DNA of 64,000 nucleotides from contig NZ_UYZY01000005.1 in assembly GCF_900626075.1 (NCBI RefSeq), forward strand, positions 434,001-498,000, read 5' to 3'. The notes beneath the pieces are model-generated. The model was not told where the DNA came from. It did no database searches and saw nothing but the letters and a program-made list of their open reading frames with translations. This DNA is from Clostridium transplantifaecale (GTDB lineage Bacteria; Bacillota; Clostridia; Lachnospirales; Lachnospiraceae). Both the position numbers and the translations under genes were made by a program. This document shows positions 25,058 to 32,994 of the stretch, piece after piece (position 1 is the first letter of the stretch; each line of letters opens with the position of its first letter).

Positions 25058-27276
25058 ACCAAAACATAGAAGCTGGAAAAATAAAACTGTCGGCTAAAAC
25101 AAAACCGGCTTTATCTCCCGGTACCTGGCGCATTGCGGTGACCCAGGAGGTTTCCGGCGGAGAAACGCTTAAGGACAGCATAATCAGGCCGGAAGAGCTG
25201 GTGTTTTCCTGTGAGGCTGATCCTTTCACCATGGACCCGAAACAGATTTATTCCGTTTATCCGCCGCGGGACAGTTTCGGAATGTTCGAGATGGTAGTAC
25301 CAAATATGGTACTAAAGAGGCGGACTCTTCCATGGGAAAGAAAAATTCCAGAATGCCCGGAGGCCCCCTGGCTGGCTCTGCTCCTTTTTTCTGAGAAGGA
25401 GGAGGAACAGCTGGTGCTGAGGACTGTGAGGCGGCAGGAGGGAGCCTATGAAGCAGGCGAAAGCCGGCAAAACCAGGAGGAAGACAGCTATATAGAGCTG
25501 GTGATACCTGCAGAGCTCTTTGGGCAGGTATGTCCATCGGCAAAGGATATGGAGCTGTCGGTTCACTCCCGGTTCACCAGCAGGAAGGACAAGGTCACGG
25601 AGGAGCAGGTGGTGGAGGACTGGCTGGCCGTGGTGGCAGCCAACCGGCTGCCACGGTCCGGTGCAGAAGGGAACGGTTTTAAGAATACGGTTTATCTGGT
25701 GTCCATGGAGGGGGCAGGGACTTTTCTGAAGGAAAGAAAATGTTCTGTGACTCAGGAAGGACCTGTCCGCCTGCCAGTGCTGGGAAGCTGGAGCTTTTAT
25801 TCCAAAAAGGAGGAATACAATTTCCGGGCTCTGTTTGAAGGCTTAAGGGCCGGCCCATTAGCCGCCCCCATTCCACCAAAAGCGGGAGAGCGGGCCGAAG
25901 GCCTGCTGGAGCAAGGGTATGTGCCTCTCAATCACAGTCTGAGGGACGGCGGGAACAGCGTATCCTGGTACCATGGGCCATTTCGTCCCTGGAAGCAAAA
26001 GATGCGGGGGGAGCCATACCGGCTGTTCTCCGACGCCGGCCTGGTCTATGAGCCGGAAATGGGGATGTTTGACGTGAGTGTGGCCGCCGCGTTTAATCTT
26101 GGAAGGATGATGGCATTAAAGGACGGCGTCTTTGCAGGAGCTCTGGGAAGTTTTCGGGAAGAAAACAAACGGGAAGCGGCAAGGCGCCACAACCGGCGGT
26201 TAATCCGTTCGGCGCTGATGAGGTCTGGGACTTGGGACTCCGCCGGAAACGAAGGACTTACAGGAATGGAGGAATCCTTTGACCAACTGGCGGCCCGGCT
26301 GATCCTGGGGAGAGAAGAGAATTCCCTTTCCGGCCGGAGGAGCGGGCAGAGAAGCAAAAGCTTGGTTTCCCTCCCGCTCCCTGGGAAAGGGCATTTTGAA
26401 TTCCTGACGGAGGAAGGCGGCGGAATACAGATCCCGGAAATTATACGAAATACTCTTGCAAAATGGAGCCTGCTGTACGGAGTCCCCTATCGGTACCTGA
26501 TCCCTGGCCAGTGGTTCCTTCCGCAGGAGACCATCCGTTTTTTTTATATGGACCATGACTGGCTGACAGCCCTGCTGGACGGCGCCATGAGCCTGGGCCG
26601 TCTTTATGATGTGGATTATGACCACGACAGCCAGCTGATTGAACAGATTCTGGAGAAGGTTTTTGAAAGCAGGATGGAGGTACGGCCAAAGCTCCAGGGA
26701 ATTCGGGGAGAGGCTATGGAGGAAGAGATGAGAACCAGGAGAGAACAGGCAATGAATGTATGCTATGGGAGAGGACCGTATTCTAAGGACGGGGAAAATG
26801 AATTTGTAAGCACCGGCTTTCTTCTTCGATCGGAAATGGTGGCCGGATGGCGGGGGCTGGAATTCCGGGCGTTCGCGGATCTGAAAAAGACCAAACCGCT
26901 GGTGCCTCTGCGGCTGGAAACATTGGGGCCGGATGTGCTTCTGGGAATCTTTGCGGGAGAATGCGTCAGCCTGGAAATTGGCCAGCCGCCGGAAGGGATG
27001 CACTTTGGGTTTGAGTCAAATCCTCAGGGTGGTTACCGGAAACTGCTGCGGAACCTGACGGACGGCTCTCTCTATGATGAGGATAAAATTTATGCCGGTG
27101 TTGCGATGCGAAATGATACACTGGGAGTTTTGGACTGGGCTGGGACTGCAGAAAATATAAAAAAAATGCTGCCCGGCATGGAGAAACAAGGCTGTACGGT
27201 GACATCAGCTCATATGGCCCTGGAAATGATACAGAATCCTGCCACTGGAGAAATCTGCAGAAGAGGACGGAAATAG
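25054..27276 (+). CDS. Island protein H: 740-aa protein with YPP / LPWER motifs, unknown function
   Basis: Last gene of the rightward operon. ATG at 25054 overlaps the previous stop and follows GGGAGGAATGTGG; a TTG 18 nt upstream is less likely. There is no signal peptide or membrane helix. The N-terminus has IYSVYPPRDSFGMFE, then LKRRTLPWERK and APWLALLLFSEKEEE. I associate this motif set with proteins encoded beside DUF6603 genes, but it has no functional label. The centre contains several Lys/Arg-rich helical stretches (about 350-460), and the C-terminus is mixed. Its stop lies one base before a transporter remnant, so the 3' end may have been formed at a recombination junction. Confidence 0.72.
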   Translation: MNQNIEAGKIKLSAKTKPALSPGTWRIAVTQEVSGGETLKDSIIRPEELVFSCEADPFTMDPKQIYSVYPPRDSFGMFEMVVPNMVLKRRTLPWERKIPECPEAPWLALLLFSEKEEEQLVLRTVRRQEGAYEAGESRQNQEEDSYIELVIPAELFGQVCPSAKDMELSVHSRFTSRKDKVTEEQVVEDWLAVVAANRLPRSGAEGNGFKNTVYLVSMEGAGTFLKERKCSVTQEGPVRLPVLGSWSFYSKKEEYNFRALFEGLRAGPLAAPIPPKAGERAEGLLEQGYVPLNHSLRDGGNSVSWYHGPFRPWKQKMRGEPYRLFSDAGLVYEPEMGMFDVSVAAAFNLGRMMALKDGVFAGALGSFREENKREAARRHNRRLIRSALMRSGTWDSAGNEGLTGMEESFDQLAARLILGREENSLSGRRSGQRSKSLVSLPLPGKGHFEFLTEEGGGIQIPEIIRNTLAKWSLLYGVPYRYLIPGQWFLPQETIRFFYMDHDWLTALLDGAMSLGRLYDVDYDHDSQLIEQILEKVFESRMEVRPKLQGIRGEAMEEEMRTRREQAMNVCYGRGPYSKDGENEFVSTGFLLRSEMVAGWRGLEFRAFADLKKTKPLVPLRLETLGPDVLLGIFAGECVSLEIGQPPEGMHFGFESNPQGGYRKLLRNLTDGSLYDEDKIYAGVAMRNDTLGVLDWAGTAENIKKMLPGMEKQGCTVTSAHMALEMIQNPATGEICRRGRK

Positions 27277-27277
27277 A

Positions 27278-27469
27278 CACTACATCCCGGCAAAGATCTT
27301 CGCATCCCATGTTCCGGCCTATGCGGCAGAAGCCGGCCTTGACCTGTCCATGCTGACCTAGGGGAATTTCATTGTAAAAAATTTAATCCCGGTCACGAGC
27401 GGGAATATGCCGGGTGATGTATTCGTCGGAACCGCCATCTGGCTGGGGCACACATGCCAGGGCAGATAA
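27278..27469 (+). pseudogene. C-terminal remnant of a formate/nitrite (FNT) transporter
   Basis: The frame reads HYIPAKIFASHVPAYAAEAG, LDLSMLT, stop, GNFIVKNLIPVTSGN, MPGDVFVGTAIWLG, stop. The layout AKIFA...PAY, LTWGNFIVKNLIPVTLGN and GGxVFVG is the last part of FocA/NirC-type channels. The expected tryptophan codon TGG is TAG here, and the N-terminal three quarters are missing. It starts one base after the stop of island protein H and marks the right edge of the island. Confidence 0.75.
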
Positions 27470-27494
27470 AGGGAATAAAGATGACAGCTAATAA

Positions 27495-27549
27495 AATAAG
27501 AGTAAGGTATCAAAGTGCCTATGGCCGCTTGATTAACCTTACTCTTATT
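27495..27549. repeat. 14-bp perfect inverted repeat, possible terminator right of the island
   Basis: AATAAGAGTAAGGT at 27495-27508 and its complement at 27536-27549 are separated by 27 nt. It may end the rightward island operon and the leftward DUF4392 gene, or be a recombination footprint. The flanking T tract is weak. The rest of 27470-27645 contains no gene. Confidence 0.5.
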
Positions 27550-27645
27550 AAAGTTGGTAATCTGCCGGCAGAGCCTGCTGATTATCATTCCTGTTGGTGT
27601 AACAGCCGTCTTTTATTACTGATTTCCATGCCTGAAACGGTTCTG

Positions 27646-28596
27646 CTATCTGTAATTTAACATCAAATGCCGCTCTTTACGCCTGTCGTCTGGAATAAAG
27701 AGAAACGGTTTGGCTTTCATTTCTTCCAGAGTTCTCTTTGTCAGTTCCGTCACAGCTCGCAGAACAGACAGATGGGTAGCCAGATCCAGATGGTCTACGG
27801 ACAGGGTCCTTTGTTTCGTGCACCCGTCTACGCCGCCGGCATCCACGACACGCCGGAGAAGTTCGGTTTCCTTTTCCTCCGAAGGAAGTAAGAAACGGCC
27901 GGTATTGATTGAGAGGAGAGCGGAGAGCCCCCAACCCCACCAGTTGGAAACGCCGCTTGCCAGAGCAAGTTCGGCCGATTCCAGGGCGCAGATTTCACTG
28001 CCGCAGGGAACATTTTCAAGGATTTGACGGCGGAAAGCGCCCATTCCCATCTCGTTGCCTCCGTCTCCAATTGAGATGGTATGCGCTCCGCTCTTTTTTG
28101 CTTCAGATAAGAAGGAAGAGGAATCCGCAATCATATCATCGATGATTTCGCCGCGCATATTGTGGTAATGGCCGTCCGCTGCTTTTCCGGGCCGTTCCAG
28201 GCTGATAAAATGTGTCGGCCTGAATTCATAAAGAACCGTCCGGATAAAAGATAACGTGTTATTGTCCGGAAGCAGTGCGAGAGAAGCTCTGGGAGCGGCA
28301 AAATGCAACGCCTCTTTTAAAAGAGGGTAGGAAGCGGCATCCGTAACAACAACGGTCTGGCACCCGGTATTTGTCAGCGCCGAAGCAAGGTTTGCGGTGC
28401 CGGACGGACCGTCCGTTTCGCCGACAAAGGTTCCGTCCGGCAGGCGGACCGGAAAACCGGTCAAAATCACCGCGCGTTTGGCGTCTGCAAGGACAGAGGC
28501 CGTCTCAGTAAGCGGCGAAGCGGGAAGCGAGGCCAAAAGGCCGCGTCCTCCGATATCCTGTTTCATAATCAAGTCCAGGGTCTTATAAAAGCTCAT
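27646..28596 (-). CDS. DUF4392 / D-glutamate cyclase-like protein
   Basis: This 316-aa cytosolic protein contains the DUF4392 hallmark SIGDGGNEMGMGAFRR near residue 175, plus VILTGFPVRLPDGTFVGETDGP early on. The family is the C-terminal catalytic part of vertebrate D-glutamate cyclase, which forms 5-oxo-D-proline. The bacterial role is not settled. SLERPGKAADGHYHNMRG near residue 135 is also typical. ATG at 28596, with GGAGGATTGATGTT upstream. Glutamate racemase lies on the far side of the island, so both could act on D-glutamate (inference). Confidence 0.8.
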   Translation of the reverse strand: MSFYKTLDLIMKQDIGGRGLLASLPASPLTETASVLADAKRAVILTGFPVRLPDGTFVGETDGPSGTANLASALTNTGCQTVVVTDAASYPLLKEALHFAAPRASLALLPDNNTLSFIRTVLYEFRPTHFISLERPGKAADGHYHNMRGEIIDDMIADSSSFLSEAKKSGAHTISIGDGGNEMGMGAFRRQILENVPCGSEICALESAELALASGVSNWWGWGLSALLSINTGRFLLPSEEKETELLRRVVDAGGVDGCTKQRTLSVDHLDLATHLSVLRAVTELTKRTLEEMKAKPFLFIPDDRRKERHLMLNYR

Positions 28597-28619
28597 AACA
28601 TCAATCCTCCAGGTATTTG

Positions 28620-28805
28620 CATAATGCAGATATGCGCAGCTTTTTTATCCGCAGGATAAATCCTGAAAATAAAAAAAGACCCACGCATCCTGTAAAGATT
28701 CATGGCTCTTATTTACGAAGGGAACATCCGGGCAGGAGTCCCGATAAATAAAAGAATCAATTTGTATTTCATCCCTATTGTAGTGGATAAGGAGGAATTT
28801 GTCAA
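28620..28805 (-). promoter_or_regulatory. Leader region upstream of the DUF4392 gene, hairpin-rich
   Basis: On the minus strand a long imperfect hairpin (about 28708-28757: outer TCTTTTATTTA-like arms, inner GGGA/TCCC) is followed by GGATGCGTGGGTC and a T7 run (28673-28679). This resembles a leader with a possible terminator. I cannot match it to a known riboswitch. Confidence 0.3.
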
Positions 28806-28876
28806 ATGGTATTTAGTTTTCTCCCCACGGGCAGGTTGTTGACGGGACTGAAGACTCACAACCTCCCCCTCACCAT

Positions 28877-28894
28877 CCCGCCCCCGCCCGTCCC
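28877..28894 (-). other. Predicted G-quadruplex motif
   Basis: On the minus strand four G runs (3, 3, 5 and 3) are separated by loops of 1-2 nt, with a further G5 run 7 nt away. This is a textbook four-tract motif in an otherwise balanced-GC region, just after the purF-like terminator. Confidence 0.55.
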
Positions 28895-28929
28895 GGCGGC
28901 GTTCTCATTTCTCAAAAAACCCCCTGAAA

Positions 28930-28970
28930 AGAGGCTGCCCAAACGCAAAACAAACATTTGGGCAGCCTCT
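28930..28970 (-). terminator. Terminator of the purF-like gene
   Basis: A 14-bp perfect stem (AGAGGCTGCCCAAA at 28930-28943 with its complement at 28957-28970) is followed on the minus strand by TTTTCAGG and a T6 run. Confidence 0.85.
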
Positions 28971-28995
28971 CTATATGTTTAAAAAGTCTCTGATA

Positions 28996-30402
28996 TCACT
29001 CTTTCCCGCTCCAGCAATAGGTACAGAGCTTGCATGGCGAAATCCCGATGGAAGCGACCAAATCGTCAAGCCTGTGGTACTGAAGTGTTGTGAAATTGAG
29101 TTTTTTACGGATGCATTCTATCATGTCCTTATAATTCTGGCTGTCGGGATCTGCGTAATCTGCCAGGACCTCGGCCGATACGTTGTCGCCCTCGCGATCC
29201 CTTATGATCCTTCGGGTAATCAGGTCCAGATCAGAGTTGGAACGTGAAAAGTTCAGGTACTTACATCCGAATAAAAGCGGCGGACAGGCAGGTCGGATAT
29301 GGACCTCTTTGGCTCCGCTCTGATATAAAAATTCCGTCGTCTCGCTGAGCTGCGTGCCGCGCACAATGGAGTCGTCGATTAAGAGAAGGCTCTTGTCTCG
29401 GATCAGGGAGTCAACCGGAATCAGTTTCATACGGGCGATCAGACTTCTCTGGTTCTGGCTGGTCGGCATGAAGGAACGCGGCCAGGTTGGAGTGTATTTA
29501 ATGAAAGGTCGTGAAAACGGAATGCCGGACTCGTTGGCATATCCGATTGCATGGGCAATACCTGAATCCGGGATGCCGGCTACCAGGTCTGCCTGCGCAT
29601 GATCGCGTTTGGCCAGCATACGGCCGCAGTTATAGCGCATCTCCTCCACGTTGATTCCCTCATAAGAGGAGGTCGGGTATCCGTAATATACCCAGAGGAA
29701 GGAACAGATTTTCATTTCTTCCCTGGCAGGGCTTAAAACTTCAATGCCGTCTGCTCTCATCAGGACGATCTCACCCGGGCCCAGTTCCCGATAGTCGGAA
29801 TAGCCCAGATTAATAAAGGAAAAACTTTCAAAGGCAGCACAGTATGCGCCCTCTTTTCTTCCGATGACGGCGGGAGTGCGGCCGAGCCTGTCCCTGGAAA
29901 TATAGACGCCTTCGGGGGTTAACAGCAGGATAGTCATAGAGCCCTTAATTTTTTCCTGGGCCAGCAGTAGACCGTCCACGATGGATTCAGCCTGGTTAAT
30001 GATAGCGGCAACCAGCTCGGTTGAATTGATCTTGCCTCCGCTCATCTCAAGAAAATGAATGTGGCCTTTTTCATAGGCTTCTCTTACGAGTTCTTCCTGG
30101 TTGGCGATCTTACCGACCGTTGTGATGGCATAGCTTCCCAGATGGGACTGGATTAAGAGCGGCTGAGGCTCCATATCGGAGATACAGGCGATACCCATAT
30201 TGCCCTTCAGTTCTTCCGCATCCCTCTCGAATTTAGTACGGAACGGAGAATTCTCAATATTATGAATTGAACGGTTAAAACCCTCGGGGCCATAGACGGC
30301 CATACCGCCTCTTCTTGTTCCAAGATGAGAATGGTAATCTACGCCGAAAAAGAGATCCATCGTACAGTTTGTCTTAGATGCAACACTGAAAAATCCACCC
30401 AT
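28996..30402 (-). CDS. Amidophosphoribosyltransferase-like (PurF paralogue without N-terminal cysteine)
   Basis: This 468-aa protein has the PurF layout: an Ntn glutaminase-like N-terminal half (about 1-240) and a phosphoribosyltransferase half with the PRPP loop LLIDDSIVRGTQ (about 350). Real PurF begins with, or is processed to, a catalytic Cys in C-G-V/I-F-G. Here the start reads MGGFFSVASK with Gly at that place. The usual LQHRGQES block is replaced by SHLGTRRGG. A C-terminal SPCKLCTYC resembles the Fe-S cysteines of Bacillus-type PurF. It may act as an ammonia-dependent or regulatory PurF. ATG at 30402 follows GAAAGGAAG. I recall close relatives in many Lachnospiraceae. Confidence 0.85.
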   Translation of the reverse strand: MGGFFSVASKTNCTMDLFFGVDYHSHLGTRRGGMAVYGPEGFNRSIHNIENSPFRTKFERDAEELKGNMGIACISDMEPQPLLIQSHLGSYAITTVGKIANQEELVREAYEKGHIHFLEMSGGKINSTELVAAIINQAESIVDGLLLAQEKIKGSMTILLLTPEGVYISRDRLGRTPAVIGRKEGAYCAAFESFSFINLGYSDYRELGPGEIVLMRADGIEVLSPAREEMKICSFLWVYYGYPTSSYEGINVEEMRYNCGRMLAKRDHAQADLVAGIPDSGIAHAIGYANESGIPFSRPFIKYTPTWPRSFMPTSQNQRSLIARMKLIPVDSLIRDKSLLLIDDSIVRGTQLSETTEFLYQSGAKEVHIRPACPPLLFGCKYLNFSRSNSDLDLITRRIIRDREGDNVSAEVLADYADPDSQNYKDMIECIRKKLNFTTLQYHRLDDLVASIGISPCKLCTYCWSGKE

Positions 30403-30505
30403 TTTTAACTTCCTTTCAATATTTGGTAAGTTTATTTTTTATCTCGCTCTTATATTTGAAGATACAAAATTTTTGCATGCTTATAAGAATAAGAACATCA
30501 TTTTC

Positions 30506-30535
30506 ATCATAGCATATATTAGGGGGATTGGACAA
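30506..30535 (-). promoter_or_regulatory. Probable promoter of the purF-like gene
   Basis: On the minus strand TTGTCC (30530-30535) and TATGAT (30506-30511) are separated by 18 bp, about 100 nt upstream of the start. The rest of the 350-bp divergent intergenic region contains no gene. Confidence 0.5.
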
Positions 30536-30754
30536 TAGACTTTATTTATTAAAAATTTTAATAGATAACCCCGGTTTTCATGATAATGCACTGATTGGGA
30601 GAAAAAGGCAGTGGAAATACTGTAATTCGCTTAAAACGGGGTTCCTTTGAGGGAACGCATGTGGTACAATTGGTGCAATATGAGGGAAAACGCGCTTTGC
30701 AGATTTTCATCATATTGCTGGCAACAGAAAATTTTCTAAGTTGAGGAGAGGAAA

Positions 30755-31714
30755 ATGATTAAGTTAAACGGAAAAACAGGAAAAAGATTTGCGGCCATGC
30801 TTCTGGCAGCGGCCTTTATGATTGTAGCGGCGCCTGCTTCGTATGCGGACGGGCCGTCCGGTCCGGCGTCCGATACAACGATAGCGGAAAGTACAAAGAA
30901 TGAAGCCACGGGTCCTGGAGCCCAGAATCAGGAACAGCAGGCGGGACAGGCAGAGCAGCAGGCGGGACAGCAGGCGGGACAGGCAGAACAGCAGCCGGGA
31001 CAGGCAGAACAGCAGCCGGTTCAGCCGGAGCAGCAGCCGGTCCAGCCGGAACAACAGCCCGCCCAATCGACGGCGGGACTTGTTGCGAGTGGAGGCCGCT
31101 ATCTTGATCCGGCCAAACCGATGGTTGCCCTGACCTTTGACGACGGCCCTTATGCGCCGGTTGGAAACAGAATTATGGACAGTCTGGAACAGAATAACGG
31201 ACGGGCTACATTTTTCGTTGTAGGCAACCGCGTGGCGTCCTACAAGACGGAAATCAAGAGGATGCATGACAACGGCCACGAAATCGGCAACCACACATAT
31301 GAGCATAAATATTTGAATAAGCTGGATGCAGCCCAGATTCGCAGTCAGATAGAGCGCGGCAATCAGGCGGTAGCCGCGGTCACAGGCGAGTCTCCGGCTC
31401 TTGTACGTCTTCCGGGGGGCAGCAAGAACAACACGGTACTGGCTAACATCAATCAGCCGATTATCATGTGGAATATCGATACCCTGGACTGGAAGACAAA
31501 GAATGCACAAAAAACTATCCAGTCGGTGCTCGGAAATGTAAAGGACGGCGATATCGTACTCATGCACGAGCTTTACACAGCTTCCGGTGACGCCGCCGTA
31601 GCGCTGATTCCGGCGCTCACCGAGCAGGGATACCAGCTGGTAACAGTCAGTGAACTGGCAAGGTTCAGAGGCGGCCTCAGTAATAAGGGGATTTACTACA
31701 GCTTCCGCAAGTAG
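30755..31714 (+). CDS. Secreted polysaccharide deacetylase (NodB domain) with Gln-rich linker
   Basis: This 319-aa protein has a signal peptide (1-31, KRFAAMLLAAAFMIVAAPASYA), then a low-complexity linker of A-E-Q-Q-A/P-G-Q repeats (about 58-107), then a carbohydrate esterase 4 domain. Catalytic motifs seen: MVALTFDDGP (Asp-Asp metal/base), HEIGNHTYEH (metal histidines), RLPGG, WNIDTLDW and IVLMHE. It probably N-deacetylates peptidoglycan or another cell-surface glycan outside the cell. ATG at 30755 follows GAGGAGAGG. A strong terminator follows, so it is monocistronic. The repeated linker is likely to vary in length between strains. Confidence 0.92.
   Translation: MIKLNGKTGKRFAAMLLAAAFMIVAAPASYADGPSGPASDTTIAESTKNEATGPGAQNQEQQAGQAEQQAGQQAGQAEQQPGQAEQQPVQPEQQPVQPEQQPAQSTAGLVASGGRYLDPAKPMVALTFDDGPYAPVGNRIMDSLEQNNGRATFFVVGNRVASYKTEIKRMHDNGHEIGNHTYEHKYLNKLDAAQIRSQIERGNQAVAAVTGESPALVRLPGGSKNNTVLANINQPIIMWNIDTLDWKTKNAQKTIQSVLGNVKDGDIVLMHELYTASGDAAVALIPALTEQGYQLVTVSELARFRGGLSNKGIYYSFRK
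30931..31068 (+). repeat. In-gene tandem repeat (Gln/Pro/Gly linker of the deacetylase)
   Basis: Degenerate 12-24 bp units built on GGACAGGCAGAACAGCAG encode the A-E-Q-Q-x-G-Q and V-Q-P-E-Q-Q-P linker. Such repeats are prone to replication slippage. Confidence 0.8.
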
Positions 31715-31800
31715 CAGAGCGAAACGGTGTTTTCTGTCGTTTCCGCGCATCGCATAGCGGTAATTATGAAGTAAGGTATCGTCATAAATTAAATTGATAA

Positions 31801-31855
31801 AAAGCAGCAGCACAGGATGGAAAACGTTGAGTTCCCGCCTGTGCTGCTGCTTTTT
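31801..31855 (+). terminator. Terminator after the deacetylase gene
   Basis: A 16-bp stem (AAAGCAGCAGCACAGG at 31801-31816 with its complement at 31838-31853) is followed by T residues. It ends 15 nt before the assigned subtilase start. Confidence 0.88.
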
Positions 31856-31869
31856 GCAATCTTCGTCCC

Positions 31870-32853
31870 ATGCAAAAGTATTTTTTTCAGCATTCTTTAC
31901 TCCCAGAAACCGTCCCACCGGAATATCCTAAAGTAAAGAAGGAAGAAAGCTGGGCATATTTTGTGGATCAGGCAAAAAAATGGATACATTGCGACGGGGC
32001 ATACCGTCTTGGCCTGACTGGAAAAGGCGTAGGTGTAGCAGTCCTGGACACGGGGATCTTTCCCCATATGGACTTTGAAAATAGAGTTGTCGTATTTAAC
32101 GATATGCTGAAGAGAAGATTCCTGCCTTATGACGACAACGGTCACGGTACACACATTTCGGGAATTATCGGAGGGGGAGGCCTGGCCTCCGAAGGAAGAT
32201 ATCAGGGTGTTGCGCCCGGATGCAGCCTGATCAGTGTGAAGGTTCTGGATCAGAAAGGAAACGGCTTTGCTTCCGATGTGCTGTCCGGACTTAAATGGGT
32301 TGAAAAGCACAGACAGGAGTTTGGCATCAGGATCATCAACATATCGGTAGGCTCCTTCAGCAGGAAAGGGATGAGCGAGGATTCGGCTCTTGTTAAAGGG
32401 GTTGATGCCGCCTGGGATGCGGGTTTTGTCGTGGTGGTGGCCGCAGGCAACAATGGGCCGGGGCAGCATACGATCACGACGCCGGGAATCAGCCGTAAGG
32501 TAATCACGGTAGGCTGCTCCGATGATTATAAAGAAGTGGATGTGGCGGGAAGCCGCATGATTGACTATTCCGGCCGGGGGCCCACCAGCGCCTGCGTATG
32601 CAAGCCTGATATTGTGGCTCCCGGCTCCAGTATTATAAGCTGCGCCAACCGGCAGAACGGATACACTGTCAAAAGCGGTACTTCCATGTCAACGCCTCTG
32701 GTTTCAGGGGCGATTGCCCTTTTGCTGGAAAAATATCCGTGGATGAGCAATAAGGACGTAAAACTCAGGCTGCGCGAGAGGGCCGTCGATCTGGGACTTC
32801 CCCATAACCAGCAGGGCTGGGGCCTTTTAGATGTAGAACGCCTGGTGAATTAA
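31870..32853 (+). CDS. S8 family serine peptidase (subtilase), no signal peptide
   Basis: This 327-aa subtilisin-fold peptidase has the full catalytic triad: Asp60 (VAVLDTG), His92 (NGHGTHISG) and Ser272 (SGTSMSTP), with AAGNNGPG for the oxyanion hole. No secretion signal or prodomain is visible, so it is either an intracellular subtilase (ISP-like) or the true N-terminus differs. The only early ATG (31870) sits 15 nt after a terminator and has no ribosome site, so the start is uncertain. It is single, with guaB convergent on the other strand. Confidence 0.85.
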   Translation: MQKYFFQHSLLPETVPPEYPKVKKEESWAYFVDQAKKWIHCDGAYRLGLTGKGVGVAVLDTGIFPHMDFENRVVVFNDMLKRRFLPYDDNGHGTHISGIIGGGGLASEGRYQGVAPGCSLISVKVLDQKGNGFASDVLSGLKWVEKHRQEFGIRIINISVGSFSRKGMSEDSALVKGVDAAWDAGFVVVVAAGNNGPGQHTITTPGISRKVITVGCSDDYKEVDVAGSRMIDYSGRGPTSACVCKPDIVAPGSSIISCANRQNGYTVKSGTSMSTPLVSGAIALLLEKYPWMSNKDVKLRLRERAVDLGLPHNQQGWGLLDVERLVN

Positions 32854-32994
32854 GAAATTTTCAGAAAAAGGATTTTTCAGAAAAGGCCAATGCTTTCTCC
32901 AGACCTTTCTGGAAAAAACACCGGCCCTTATTGACTGGCTGTAAAAATATTCATTTAAAGGCGGTGTAAGGTTCGAAAACGTACCTTATATCGC

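Noticed and set aside
12036..27276. Prophage, tail-like injection system or polyketide/peptide synthetase cluster
   Set aside because: No portal, capsid, sheath, baseplate, ATPase, carrier-protein or condensation motifs were seen, and no integrase or tRNA edge.
27495..27549. Terminal inverted repeats of an insertion sequence
   Set aside because: The arms are only 55 bp apart with no transposase between or near them; a hairpin terminator is simpler.
28806..28982. 58-codon frame on the + strand with AAGGAGG upstream
   Set aside because: It is Pro-rich because it reads the C-rich quadruplex complement, and it ends inside the purF-like terminator. The ribosome-like sequence is probably chance.
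30764..31918. 384-codon frame on the minus strand across the deacetylase gene
   Set aside because: It is antisense to a clear NodB protein with repeats; the length comes from the repeat region lacking stops.
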